Made by a program: the position numbers and the translations under genes
The notes under the pieces: generated by a model
Database searches by the model: none
What the model was told of the DNA's origin: nothing
The model's input: the letters and a program-made list of their open reading frames with translations, nothing else
Assembly (NCBI GenBank): GCA_029204225.1
Contig: CM055099.1
Location: forward strand, 60,915,753-60,979,752
Length of the DNA stretch: 64,000 nucleotides
Reading direction: 5' to 3'
Source of the DNA: Diphasiastrum complanatum
Lineage: Eukaryota; Streptophyta; Lycopodiopsida; Lycopodiales; Lycopodiaceae
Part shown: in pieces, positions 20,728 to 32,985 of the stretch
Layout: the number at the start of each line of letters is the position of its first letter
Numbering within the stretch: position 1 is the stretch's first letter

Positions 20728-21642
20728 TTACGTGTGTATTGCCTTTCTCCACTCTAATTGGGGATGCAGAAGTGACAAGATATCGGCCGGTTTCTTCTTG
20801 AGGAGCTCCTCAAGCTTTTCTGGTAATGTATAGCTACCTCTGGTCTTAATATCTGCATATTTTTGGATGAAGAGCGTCGGCTGCTTTGAATCAGGTATTG
20901 AGAAAACATTGTTGTACCAATGTTTGTGTACCGCCATAGGATCAGGAAGGTTGTTGACGAGGCCTAGAGGAACGGTGGAAGTGGATGGAGGATCGAATTT
21001 GGGGGGTGAGGGGGTGGCATAATGCGGTGATGAAATGAGAGGGGGTGAAATGGTGTGAGGTGGTGAGGTAGTGTGAGGCGGAGAGGTGGTGCGAGGAGTT
21101 GCGAACTTGAGAGGAGGCATATTAGGGTCGATCTGAAGGGAGATAGTGTCTTCGGCCTGTGAGGCATACTGAAGATCATGGTTGAAGTTGTGGTCTCCGC
21201 CAGTTTGGAGATCGAAATGTGGAAAGGAGAGCTGGAGCTCCTGATAGTCAAAGGTGGATGCGAATTCGATGAATGGAAAGTCAAAGATCTGGCATGGATG
21301 CTTGATGGGTGGATTTTGGACAATGGCATTATAATGTGCCAAGGCCGCGTTGTAACAGATGATGAGGGTGGTGGAGTGGTATTGATGGTAGTCATAGTAG
21401 AGGGTCCGGAGCTCGTTATATGTAAGATGGAGTGCTTTTGGAAGGGAGGCGGCGACGGTGTGACAATGCTTAATGTGCTCTACGAGGGCGTCGATTAGCT
21501 TCTTTGCTCCTGTTGGCTGGTACTTTGGCACATACCGTACCTGCTGGTGTTGTGAAGATGAAGGGATGAGAGGGGGGGTTGATGCATGTGATCTAGCTCC
21601 AATTGGAAGCGTCGATCGTGCAAAAAATTGATAATGGCACAA
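20728..21642 (-). CDS. 304-residue accessory ORF of the gypsy-like element
   Basis: An uninterrupted reading frame on the - strand. The N-terminal half (about residues 30-150) is helical with many Tyr and His (ALHLTYNELRTLYYDYHQYH). A Pro/Ser/Thr-rich middle has short SPPHT-type repeats (about 185-225), and the C-terminal part runs from about 230 (HKHWYNNVFSIPDSKQPTLF) to LEELLKKKPADILSLL. It lacks gag, protease, RT or integrase motifs. Its place between an upstream coiled-coil ORF and the 3' LTR fits the additional ORF seen downstream or in place of pol in some plant gypsy elements. A start upstream, possibly by splicing from 21.9 kb, is likely. Function unknown. Confidence 0.6.
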   Translation of the reverse strand: MCHYQFFARSTLPIGARSHASTPPLIPSSSQHQQVRYVPKYQPTGAKKLIDALVEHIKHCHTVAASLPKALHLTYNELRTLYYDYHQYHSTTLIICYNAALAHYNAIVQNPPIKHPCQIFDFPFIEFASTFDYQELQLSFPHFDLQTGGDHNFNHDLQYASQAEDTISLQIDPNMPPLKFATPRTTSPPHTTSPPHTISPPLISSPHYATPSPPKFDPPSTSTVPLGLVNNLPDPMAVHKHWYNNVFSIPDSKQPTLFIQKYADIKTRGSYTLPEKLEELLKKKPADILSLLHPQLEWRKAIHT

Positions 21643-21942
21643 AGGCCTGCTACAAAGTAGAGCAGAAGACTCTCAAAAACGTCGCAGAAATAGCCAAAAT
21701 CCTTAACGTGGATAAAGCCAGTAAGGACGACAAAAAAAAAGAAGGTTTTTATTCGCCTCCGATGCAATCTGATAAATGTGAATAATGTTGGAATTAGAGA
21801 GGGGGGAAGCCGGGAAAGGGAGAGAAAATAATAAAAAGCTAATCTAATCAAATATTGAAAAGTAAATGGTAAATTACCATCTAGAGCAGTGGAAAATTCT
21901 AGAACGGCGGTGAATTGCTTTTTCATGGTTCGTAGCTGGCCT

Positions 21943-22461
21943 TCAGTCGCCTTGCTCATCTTTTTGGAACGTGGCGTGTAAGGTTGCCAACTCCGTGTCC
22001 TTGGTGGTGAACACAACATCATGAAGTTTTCGCTGGTCCTGATATGTCTGTAGCACCCGGGCAGAGTGATCCTTGTAGTACTCGACGCGCTTTCTCTGGA
22101 GTTTCTTTTTGGCCGGTGTCTCGTCTTCTGTCGTTGCTACCATTTGGTCCAGTGCAGCTTGGATGACCTGCACTTGCTGATCAGCTTGTTGGACCTCGAG
22201 CTCCACGGCCACCTGTTGGGTAGTGACGTTAGCTTGGGCTCTCCGCAACTCTGTCATTTTCTTGGAAACATTTCGCTCCAGGGTGCACACATAATCCTTG
22301 AGTGATCTCTTGCTGGCTCTGAGAGATTCCCGCTTCAGTTCCAACGCTGTTTGTTTTAGCACCAAGTGCTGGCGGTCAGATTGGTAAGTTTGCCGCGCGG
22401 TCTTCTCTTGGACTAGCCCGGTCTGAAATCTGGACACGAGTTGTATGTGTTGTTGAGCCAT
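21943..22461 (-). pseudogene. Coiled-coil ORF of the same element
   Basis: A 172-residue open frame rich in Gln, Lys, Glu and Ala with heptad-like spacing (KKMTELRRAQANVTTQQVAV, then ELEVQQADQQVQVIQAALDQ). The same frame style continues upstream at 22559-22891 with GLQQQLHQMLSKRA after a Pro/Thr-rich stretch, broken by a stop and a frame change. It probably was one protein with the domain at 22930-23590. No enzymatic motif is present. It resembles the long coiled-coil tails of plant retroelement accessory proteins. Confidence 0.5.
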
Positions 22462-22929
22462 AGATTCCGCTTTCTTTAGCTAACATGTCAGTTGAGGGAC
22501 TAGTTCCTGGCTCTCAGTCCTCTCTTTTTCGTTCTCTTGTTTCAAGTGCGCGACCTGATCAGTCAAGGCCTGCAACATTTGCTTTTGCCACCACTTGGCC
22601 GTGAGACTGGTCAGTAGCTCTTTTAGAGAGCATCTGGTGGAGTTGCTGCTGGAGGCCGGTTAAGGCAGTCCAACAGCCTAGTGCATGAGAATCCCAGTTA
22701 ACCGAAGTTGGCAAAGTTACGATGGGTGGTGGGAGAGGTGTGGTGACAGAGATGGTGGTGATGGGCGTGGTAGTAAGGGGGAAGGAGGTGGCGATGATGA
22801 GAGTAGTGATTGTGGAAACGATGGAGTTTGCGAGAGCAGTGGAAACTGGGGAAGAAACTGCTGGACGGACGGGGCTATGCACAGGGGACATGATTTGCAG
22901 AAGGGGGGAGGAATGGATGGGGCTGGTGC

Positions 22930-22937
22930 GTGTTGGG

Positions 22938-22979
<42 letters not shown>

Positions 22980-23590
22980 TGGATGGTGTAGGTGACAAGG
23001 CGAAGGCAAGCGATTGTTGGCCTACCAACAATAGCGCGAGTGGATCTTGTGAGGATAGATTGGCAGATGGAAAAGAGGGTGGGGGTGTCTTAACACCAAG
23101 ATGTTCCAGGTGAGTGTAGGCAATGACATTGATGAGACCACATGTGATCTGTGAGGGGCGCTTGAAAGCAGTCTGTAACTCCTTCTTTACGAGAAATACG
23201 GCCCAATCATAAACGATATTTAGTCCGTCCATCATTGTCGTCATGACGATGACTTGCTTGGACACGCGGAGGGGACGGTGAGAACTTACGATGATGGTGG
23301 CGGACAAAAAATCTATCGCGTCACGGAGATTTGGATTCCTGAGTTGCGAAATTAGGCACCCGTCGTTGGGTTTTGTTTTAATGTCATCATTATGGATACG
23401 TTGAATTTGGTGAGGGTTCGGGTGGCTGGCAAGTGGGTGGAGTGTGGAAGAGTCAGAGCTATTGAAATTAGTTGCGGGTCGAGGGAGACTACATAGTCTT
23501 GCCCTTTATAGGTGAACGTGAAATGGTCTTTGTTGAACGTGAAAAAGGCTTGCTCGACCAGAGCAAGGTCCTGGAAAATTATTGATCTAA
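22930..23590 (-). pseudogene. Retroelement accessory-domain fragment with frameshift
   Basis: From 23590 down, the - strand reads LALVEQAFFTFNKDHFTFTY and then KGQDYVVSLDPQLISI. After a stop and frame change it continues as LRNPNLRDAIDFLSATIIVS and NIVYDWAVFLVKKELQTAFK with CGLINVIAYTHLEHLGV. The pattern of a domain ending in a buried helix and LGV followed by a low-complexity tail is that of the so-called putative plant transposon protein domain of gypsy-like elements; this is a resemblance from memory. A (TG)n tract at 22941-22978 interrupts the tail. Confidence 0.5.
22941..22978. repeat. (TG)n microsatellite
   Basis: About 19 TG units inside the accessory ORF on the - strand, where it gives Thr-His repeats. 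Frames differ on its two sides. Confidence 0.95.
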
Positions 23591-26203
23591 AACCTCTTCT
23601 AACGGATCAGAATACCAAGATAAAATTGGCCTTCCTAGATGAATCCTAATTACTGGATCATGGTTATCTAACTTTAAAATAACTAGGCTAGCAAACTTCC
23701 TAACTGCTCTTCCTAAGCTAAAACTTCCTGGTTAACAACTAATCCAACTAGCTAAGTAGAACTAATCTAGTTTAACTATCTGATCTAGCTATCTAATCTA
23801 CCTAGCTATTGAAGTGGTGTGCGTATTTTGTGACTTAACCATGACAACGTATTTCAGCTGTTTCCGGTGGACTACCCGTGTGGTGTTTCACAGAGGTCGG
23901 GCCCAGTTAACACTCTCCATACGTGATGAAAATGGAAAAACGCTTATGAACTTGACGATTTCGTGGAGCAGTTTAACTAACAAGACATATGCTAGATGAT
24001 TTAGTAAAGCATGAAGTTGAGTGAAAAAAAATCCCTTTCCTTATTCTTCCCTAAAGCGTATTTACTTCGACGTTAATAAAACATGGTTCTAATTTTTCTC
24101 AGTTTCATACAAGGACTAATGAAAAAAAACACCAATAGTTAATTCACTAGTCCAACCCACAACATTTGTCATACGCTATGGTAATTCCACACCGAACTCC
24201 ATAGTTGTTGTTGTACAAAAAATGATTCAGTATAAATCTTCAAACTGTTTATTTGAACGCAACTACGAGATTCAAAACTTTAGCCAAACTATAGACGATG
24301 GATTCAAAATGATACATGAGGGAAAGCAATGACGGTTTAACTCTCAAGATTCGGTTAGCCTTCCCTAAACTCTTGTAAAACCAATTCGTACCTTAGGTGA
24401 CTGCAACTATAAGAATAACTCACATTTTGAGTGAAAGAGAGTGTTTACACAAACAATAATAATTCCATGGAATAGAAGAAAAATGGAGTGAATAGAAAGA
24501 AAAAAAATCCTACCTCAATATATGCCCAAGTCACCGGATCTCGTTGAAACCCCAGTCATGAAAGTCTTTACTGCTTCGATTTCGATTTTTGCTTCCTTGG
24601 CCTTCACACGCAACAATGAGATAGAAGATTGCTCACTGCCAGACCTTGGTGCAGGTTGGTAGGTCACAGGTCGAAGGTAGCCGTAGTGTTTGTAGACTTC
24701 AAAAACCCTAACAGAGAGCTACAAAATGATATCTCAAAAGGCTGCAGGATTGAGCCTAACCAAGGCAGGGCGGATAGGACCTGTATGTGAGCTCACAGAC
24801 AAGATTTACAAGCATTTGACAGGGCAGCGAGGGTAAGAAATCCATTAGCAGCCAAGTAGACGGATCTGTGGGCCGCAGACAGACAGGCTGTTTCAAGCCT
24901 CAAACAGGAGAATCAGAAGAGGGCAGGGCTGCAAACAGATCACAGCTCTGATTTTTTATGATTGTTACTGATGCAGGGCCGCAGACAGGCTCTGGATGCC
25001 GTAAATAGGCTTGGAACAGGCCGCAAATAGAGCTAGTAGGTCGTACTCAGGCTGTTTTTGGCCGCAGACATAACTCTAGCTCGTTTTAAAGTATGATACA
25101 GACCTGAAAATGTGAAAACAGCCCGTAGGCGGGTCGCAGGCAGAGTTCTGAGCCTGTGGAAAAGGATGGGCACACATGCTGTTAGGACTGATTCTGGCCG
25201 CATACCTCTGCAAAACAGCCCTCAATAAGTTGTGATCACCTTGTTTTTGGCTGTAAGTAGGGTTTGGAGCTAACTGTCTGACTAGTAGATCACTGAGAGG
25301 TTTGCTACAGCACGGTTTGCTCTGTCATAGCTCCAGAAAATGTGTAGAGACTTTGATTACGATCTCATAACTTCAACTTCAGAGATAATCCTGGGACTGA
25401 TATCACTTGAAACAAAAATTCTAGTCTCATATTATACATGAAGTAAAGCAAAGGGTGTATAAGTAGAGTTCCGAGAGGGTCTGTAAAAGCCTTTCAGACA
25501 TCATTTACTTGAATCGATATGACACCATTCACTCATCCAAAACTCCTAGTGACATAATGCATATTTACTTTAAAGAAGCCATGCAAGCCAAACACCCATA
25601 CATTTTCCACTAAGCCTCTCACACTCAAAGTGATCCATATTACCATCAACTCTCAACCTAAATCCTCTCACTCAACAAGGCAATATCATTATTCCTTTAT
25701 GAAGCAAGAATCTTTCAAGCATTCATTGAGCAAAGACGATCAACTCGATCAACTCAAGCAATCAATCAACTTCCACCCAACAATGACTTTTCAAACAACT
25801 AACAAATAAGCAAGCATTACTAACTATGGAGGTACCACCATCAAACACCATGAACAAGAGATTACAATCCACAATCACTTCAATAGTGGACCTTGCAAAA
25901 ATGCGGGATGTCATAGTTTTAATACTATTCTAGAAGAACCAGTCTTGATAGTAATGCCACACCTTTTCCGTTCGAGAGGAGGATCTTAGTATTTTACCAA
26001 GACCAAATTGATTGAAGCATGACCTACCCTCTTTCTACCATATTTCTGGAAGCTTAGAAACTTCCATTGGCTGGAGGAGCATGAAGCGATCGAGCGAGCC
26101 ACCAGGGTTGGAAGCGGCTGTCCTTAATGTAAGGGCATTGTGGGCCCTTCCCCTTTTAGGGCTTTTTGACGAAACCAACCACAAGTCCGAAAAACCCCTA
26201 ACA
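23591..26203 (+). other. Non-coding stretch ending in the 5' LTR of the next gypsy element
   Basis: No coding region is supported. From 24790 to 25270 a short motif of the type GGCCGCAGACAGGCT recurs in many degenerate forms. The right end CCCCTAACA is followed by a primer site, so an LTR of unknown length ends at 26203. Its start could not be fixed because no second LTR was found. Confidence 0.55.
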
Positions 26204-26204
26204 T

Positions 26205-26223
26205 CGGTGCATCTGCCGGGAGC
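26205..26223 (+). promoter_or_regulatory. Primer-binding site of the second gypsy element
   Basis: The sequence CGGTGCATCTGCCGGGAGC follows CCCCTAACA|T. It resembles the GGCGCCGTTGCCGGGGA-type site of plant gypsy elements. Position about 600 bp before the gag start is as expected. Confidence 0.55.
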
Positions 26224-26825
26224 TATGTGATAAGAGAATAGTGTTTGGAGGGTAGTCATACTACCAATGGTCTACAAATTTCATGCGTCTCAAATTGCAT
26301 GTGTTGTGAACAATTCTACTGTTTAGACCGCCAACCGCAAGATAGCATGGTTGTGCAAGCTACTAGTGCACACGTTGTTTTCAGAAAATCAGTGGTTAGC
26401 ATCACACAGTGATGTGTGCTGATCCCACACCTAGAAGATACGTTTTAGGGCCTTGTCACACATGAGTTCACAATCCAATCCTAGCTGCACATGATCCGAC
26501 TTCGCCAAGGTCACCAAGTAGAGTTAGTTAGGTCATATACAGTATTAGTGGACGAAGGGTGGATGACCTATGGGATAACTTGGGAAAATCATACAATGCA
26601 TGTGCAACGACAGTTGACTGCTATCCAAAAGTGAGAAAAATATTACACAAAAATCATTAGTGTCACCCTAGATGAGACATCATAGGTATACCAAGGAAAC
26701 CTAGGTCTAAGGGAGCACCACACGGAGAGACTTCAAATCCCTAGAGAGAGCGTTTAGGACTTAGAAGAAGCAATTGTGGGTTCCTTATCCCACTAGCCGT
26801 TGATGATGAGCCTCACCAACCTGTA

Positions 26826-28027
26826 ATGGATGATATGTTAGAAATCATAGAAGAATTATCGGAACTTGAGCCAACCGACGCTACAAAACCACCGTTAGAG
26901 AACGTAACACCTATCGCTACAGAACCTGTTGCCAACAGAATGGCAAGATGCTTGACTGAACCAATCGTAGTACCCCCAAAGACAGGAGGACTACCCAAAT
27001 TTAGTGGATCCACTCCTGAGTTTCATGGAGCACCATACGAAAGTGTCGAAGAGTATATTGATGTTTTTTGGACCACCTGCTTTACCAGTGCTATCACAAA
27101 CCCACATCATGAAATGATATTTTTCGTCACCACTTTGACTGGAATGGCTAGGCACTAGTATTATAGTCTGCAAAGAGGCTCAATTCACACCATCGAGGAG
27201 TTCCATAAGTTGTTTTTAATTGAGTATGCTCTTCACCAAACGATGATGGCCTATTGTTTATACTGACTTCCCTACAACAAGGGAATAATGAAACCATCCG
27301 ACAATATTGGCGTCGTTTGACAGAGTTGTCACGCCAAGTGGAACTCACTGTGCTACTACCACCCCTATTACTATCGACCTTCTTTCTGCGAGGGCTCAAG
27401 AATGACATACAGATGATTGTACATCAGAGTGACTCCCAGACATTGGCTGAGGCAGTAGAAAAGGCAATCGTGGTAGAAAATGCATAGATTGCGGTTGCCC
27501 ATGAATTCCATCTATCACAAGCAGTGAACAACTTGAAGCTAAGCCCAGAAACGTGGAGAGGAGGCCCAATTGTAGCTATAGGAGCACACCTCATAGTGGA
27601 ACCCCGTCCTATATAGGCTATTGAACCCCGACCAAGCAAAAATGTGCAAACACATGATGCTCGAAGACTCCAGACACAGATGCCCGATAGAGACTATGAG
27701 AGCACAGGTTCCAACGTAGAACTAGGTGATATACGAGCCATGCTAAAAGGGTACATGGACGTGATGAGTGAGAATATGCAAATCTTAGCGGTGGATGTAA
27801 ACTTTCTCAAACGACACCAGAATTTGTTGGGCCAGAGACACCCCATAGAGGGACCAAACCCCTTAGTGTGTAGACACTGTAGAGGAAATCATTTGAACCG
27901 AAACTGTTCCAACCAAGTGTGCAGATACTACAAGAGACCTGCACACTTGGATGATACATGCTGGGTACGTAGAGATGTGCTAAACACTGGGAATAAGATG
28001 CTTGGGCCAGTAAACCATAGACCCTAG
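26826..28027 (+). pseudogene. Ty3-gypsy gag remnant with two zinc knuckles
   Basis: Three successive frames carry one decayed gag. The first reads LPKFSGSTPEFHGAPYESVE and then EMIFFVTTLTGMARH before a stop. The second reads SLQQGNNETIRQYWRRLTEL and LLSTFFLRGLKNDIQMIV, the retrotransposon gag core. The third ends in two knuckles: CRHCRGNHLNRNC, one residue short of CX2CX4HX4C, and CRYYKRPAHLDDTC, where the second Cys is Tyr. Both knuckles are therefore damaged. Stops near 27157, 27487 and 27616 confirm it is dead. Confidence 0.85.
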
Positions 28028-28572
28028 AAGGATAGAACGGTACATACAACGGGGACCCAGGATCAACCAGGAGGACAAAGGGAAGGCACGCGTAGAAGAT
28101 GACCGGCCACCTGTAAACTTCATTGCCTTAGAGACACTAGAGGAATCCACGAGCAGAAAAGAGGTGTTAGTAGTGACTCGGATTAACCTCCAAACAAAGC
28201 TACCTCCCAGGAAACCCAAACCTACACCAAAATCGCCACTGAAGGTAGACAACCCAGTAGTCATTGATAAGCCAATATTCAAACCTACACCCATCTACGA
28301 GGATCCACTACCCAAAGAGCAAGGTGAGGGTAGCGTCTTAGAAGGGTGCAAACATCCCAGATTCCTAGGACCGAGAAAAGGGAAAACTAGCCTAGAAACT
28401 AAGAGAACTATAATTAGAAACCACAGGTTTAGGAAAGATATAGACCTGAATTTAAAAAAAAGGAATATTGCCCTAGAAAATCTAAAGTTAGGAATAGGGT
28501 TCTAGCAACTAGTACAGTTGTCACCCACTATTAAATGTACGGTCAAATGATTGATGGCCCACAACTAGAACA

Positions 28573-28997
28573 TTGGAACCACCTACAATAAGGAAAGTAG
28601 ATGCGGACTTGTTAGATCGCTACTGCCCTAAGGTAGATGTACTGATAGATGGCCTAAAAGTTGATGTAGGGTCAGCAGTTAACATAATAAGTCTAGAACT
28701 TTCAGACCGACTCGGTTTCACTCTAGAACCTGCTACCTTGACAACCCTAAAACTAGCCAACAACTCTGTGATCAAACCAGAGGGTGAGCCAATGTACCCA
28801 TTACCGTGGCTAAAAAGACCATTCAAGTGGACTTTTATGTCATGAGGATGTACGCTGGAAACTGGGGGTACTCTATATTACTAGGCCGACCATGGCTCAG
28901 GCTTAGCAATTGCACAATCGACATTCCCGCAGGAGTATTGATTTTTGGAAGGGGTAAAGAACGAACGGTAGTTGACGGTTATCCCGAGGTGCCTTAG
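28573..28997 (+). pseudogene. Ty3-gypsy protease remnant
   Basis: The segment VLIDGLKVDVGSAVNIISLE corresponds to the aspartic protease active site D[ST]G.A.N, but Ser/Thr has become Val (DVG). After a frameshift near 28840 the C-terminal signature GYSILLGRPWLR of gypsy proteases follows. The linker from 28030 to 28570 is Lys/Pro-rich and has no domain. Confidence 0.85.
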
Positions 28998-29118
28998 TCA
29001 GAAAGAGCATCCATACCTTCATCTGAGTGGGAGGAGGTCATGAGTAGTGAGGACGATGATGAGTCTACTACGAGTGAAGATGAATCCGACCTGAGATCAG
29101 TACTAGATATAGAGTAGA

Positions 29119-29850
29119 ATACTCCAGAAGAGCGGCCTCCCAAAGTTCGGAAAACTGATATCTGCTTGATAAACCTAGGAATCCTAGAAGAGCCCAAGAA
29201 TATCAAAATAGGCACTTTCCTAGGCATTGTAGAAAAAGAAGAGTATGAACGATCGTGTAGAAAGTACCAGCATATTTTTGCTTGGAACTACTCAGATTTG
29301 AAGGGAATTCCACCTGACCTAGTGATGCACACGATATCACTGACGGAGGGAGCCAAGCCTATACAACAAAAACAACGTCGGCTACCCTACCACCTAAAAG
29401 AAGGAGTATACACTGAACTCGAGCAACTTCAAAATGATGGACTGATATTTCCAGTAGAGTACACCGAGCAGTGTTTTGCAATAGTACCTCGCACCAAGAA
29501 TAACTCCACATGCATTCGCGTGTGTGTGGATTATAAGAGGTTGAACAAACATACTAAGAAGGACTAATACCCATTGCCGTTTTCATAGACCAAGTCCTAG
29601 AAGAAATGGCGGGAAGAGATCAGTACTCTTTCATGGACTGTTTCGTAGGCTATAATCAGATAGCCATAGCAAAATAAAATAAATTGAAGACCACCTTCAC
29701 AACCACGTTTGGGGTTTTCACTTACCATGTCATGCCCTTTGGGTTGACTAACGCCCCTGGAACCTATTAGAGGTTTATGAACAAACACTTCGAAGATATC
29801 TTAGACGAAAAACACAAAATTTTTATAGATGATAGCGGATTTCTTGCATG
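29119..29850 (+). pseudogene. Ty3-gypsy reverse transcriptase remnant, truncated
   Basis: The first part is well preserved: KYQHIFAWNYSDLKGIPPDL, then IQQKQRRLPYHLKEGVYTEL and IRVCVDYKRLNKHTKKD. A stop replaces the next residue. The remaining blocks FMDCFVGYNQIAIAK, TFGVFTYHVMPFGLTNAP and FIDD (the YxDD catalytic box with Tyr changed to Phe) are in other frames with further stops. Homology fades by about 29995. No RNase H or integrase follows, so the element is 3' truncated. Confidence 0.9.
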
Positions 29851-29995
29851 ATATGCAGGAAATGTTGTAGGTGGCTAGGGAAAACATTAGATCGGCTCAG
29901 TTTTCAGAAGTGTGTAGTAACTTGTATAGCCTTGAATGCTAACAAGTGTCTATTCGGAGGAGGATTGACCTTTTGCGAGTAGATTTTTGCGAGTT

Positions 29996-32923
29996 TAGTG
30001 AGTTTTTTTTGGACAAAAAACATTGATCATGACAATCATTGTTTTCTTCAATATTTTTTTTGAGATCAATGCAATTTCAATACATACAAAATTATTTATA
30101 AGGACTGTCTTACTTTGCAAAGACATCCATAAACTGCTATAATTGAAATGTGATTGAATAATCGACACCCAAAAATAATGACCATCACTTTGTGCAACAT
30201 GTGTAACACACGCGAGCAGTTCATAGAAAACAATGGTAGAGACAACCACAAAATGCTATTTTGAAATTGTCACATAATAAATAACACTACAAAACAAATG
30301 ACTATACTCTACAATAAATCTGATCATATTTTTCTACTCTTAAATCTTCTTTGACACAATTTATAGCAAAACACTCCTACAATTTTTTAGTAATATCATT
30401 CCCTGAACAAGAAAAAAGTCATTTTTGACATTTGAAGTTTCACTTATAGTTTTCATTCCAGTGTATACTAGGAACACTAAATTTGTATCATGCACACTAA
30501 TCTATTGGTAATGTTGTTGGTGTGGAAATGACATGAAACAACTCTTGGTGAGTTAATAAAAGTTGGTGAATGAACATGTTTTGATCCATGTCCAAGCCTT
30601 TTAGCTTCTAAAAGACATAGTACAGGTGTTTGCAAGGAATGTATTTGCCATCTTGAATAGTTCTTTGAAAATCCATGAAGGAGGAACTAGGTTCAACATC
30701 ATATATTGGTTGCATTCTTTTCACCAGATCAACACCAAAAGCATGGCCATAAGTAGGCATTTTAAAAATAAAACATATATATGTATCATCATGGATTTAT
30801 CCTGGGTACAAAGAACCATGAAAAAATTCATAGGAACAATGTTCTCTTAAATACATAAGCGCCGATATGTCATCTGACAGACTTGCTGGCTACAACTCTT
30901 TACGAGATTCAGAGATTTGTTTTTTTAATCTACAAGCGAATTATAAAATGTGAGCTATTTCACTTTTCGATTGCATTTTCATAGAGTCCTGAATATAATT
31001 ACCTTCTACTATGTCAAAGTCTCCAATGCACCGTATAACTCGTCCATCTTTAACTCTTTTGCACTAGAATTTCCTCCATATACAATAAGATACTTTGTGA
31101 TGATATCTTGTGCGATTTGTTTTTCAACTTTTTCATTACTGTGTGTAGGAAAACTTGTTGCAATGTTTTGTAATGCCTTTTTGAATGATTCAAGTAGTAT
31201 TGAAGACCTTCCTTCTCCAAAAATGTGTCCATGCATTCCAACGTGCAAAGCCATCCTTGTAACACTCTCATCATGAGGTACACAATACTAAATTTCTGGG
31301 AGTTATTTGACCTTGAAAGCTTGTCCACACAAAGCCATATATACTGGACACAGATAAATTTGCAAAACTTGAAGAATGCTCTGACCCTCTAATCCAACTA
31401 ATGTTGTATCGCCATCATGAGAATGAGTAGTTCAATCAACTAGAGGTAGCACAATTTTGAATGTTTCCACGGCTAGAGTCTAGAACAGAGTTGTGGTTAA
31501 ATACAGATGACACCTCTTAACAGAGTTGGGCTAAAACTAATTGCCTTATAGATATTCTCTCATATATTATTCACGGTTGTAATGGCTCCATTTATGGACC
31601 AGGGTCAGATCTCAAGGCTGGAGCATGTCTAATTGTATAGCATGTCTTCAAGATCTCAAAATACTTGCCTTTTATACCATCCCATATATATTATTCATGG
31701 AAGTAATGGCACCATGTATTTAACGACATCAAAATTTTGATGTTAAGATTTTAGAAATAATACTTAACAATGATATTTTGGATATGATTTTAGAAGATAA
31801 ACTACTTTAACCACATTAGAAAAAATATTCTCTACAATAAATGCATGCTAATAAAATGTCTAGTGTGTATATATGTATTGTCTTCCAAATCTACCAAATT
31901 CTATGTTTTTGTCTTGAGAAATTTTCAATCAAGCTATACCTATCAAATCCAACTAGTGTGCCAATGTTTGCAACAAACTCTATCCATATTGTAATATCCA
32001 TGAGGAAACGATACAACATTTGTTCTTGAAGTGCCACTTGCAATATTGAAAAGATGCCATTCGTACTTTTGAAACTCATTTCCATATTAAATTTAAAACT
32101 AGCCTTAGCCCGTGAAAATTAACAAAATATTTTTGTTTTCCATAGACATAAAAGCATTTGGAATACTTTCTAGAATATTATTTTCATAGCATTTGGGAAT
32201 GACACATTCAACTGTATCTTTCTAGAATGTGAAAGCTAGTAAAATCTTTTACTTTCTAATTTGTTTCTTCCACTACTTGTAGATTTGTATAAAGTTCTAA
32301 ATATTATAGATTCTTTTAAGAAAAAATTAAAGTTACCACAAACTTTTTCATGCACATTATTGTCTTACGAAAATGTCTAATCATCATTTGTTGAGGATGT
32401 GGTATCAATAATTGTTTGAGGTTCATTACAATCTTCAAGGCCATGTATCTAAGTTTCCATCATTTTGAAATGTGCTCATGCACATGATTTGAAGCTTGGG
32501 TAGCTATATGTTTGTACCATGTTAGCTCATCCATAGGTGGTAGGCTTAGCCATGTTCATGTAGACTTGCTTTGGAACTGGGAGTATCATCCATATCAGTG
32601 TTATCAGAACATGATTGGGTGTCTTAAAATAGCATTACTACACTCTCCCATTTTTTGTCATTTATTTTGTCGTTGCTATTCCTCACATGATAATGATGAT
32701 CCCAATGTGTAAAATAGGAGTTAAAAGAATGTAAAAAAAATAAATGCAATTGAAATATACAAAAGTGTATGCAAATGCTAACTTTGAGTTTCGTTCTCAA
32801 TTTGGTCTTAAATCTTCAATAGGTAGTCATTCTAAGGGCCAAGGGGCCATCTCTCCAAGAGAGAGTCATAGGTTGCCATGTATTAGAATAAAGATGTGAC
32901 TTGAATCAAGGGGCATAATTTTA

Positions 32924-32925
<2 letters not shown>
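29996..32925. other. AT-rich stretch without a supported gene
   Basis: No recognisable family. Weak signs of decayed coding sequence on the - strand occur at 31009-31328 (listed separately) and 31891-32085. The rest has frequent stops in all frames. Confidence 0.6.
31009..31328 (-). pseudogene. Unidentified decayed coding fragment
   Basis: Two overlapping - strand frames read like one protein with a single frame change: LQGWLCTLECMDTFLEKEGL, YYLNHSKRHYKTLQQVFLHT and then DIITKYLIVYGGNSSAKELK. The amino-acid composition is protein-like and unlike the neighbouring AT-rich noise. I do not recognise the family; a decayed transposon protein is likely given the setting. Confidence 0.35.

Positions 32926-32983
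<58 letters not shown>
32926..32983. repeat. (GA)n microsatellite
   Basis: About 29 GA units. It borders the GC-rich patch that begins at 33000. Confidence 0.95.

Positions 32984-32985
<2 letters not shown>

Noticed and set aside
21178-21498. 106-residue + strand frame
   Set aside because: It lies entirely antisense to the 304-residue ORF, which has better composition and position.
22685-22991. Gly/Val-rich + strand frames over 22.7-23.0 kb
   Set aside because: They are antisense to the accessory retroelement ORF and include the TG microsatellite.
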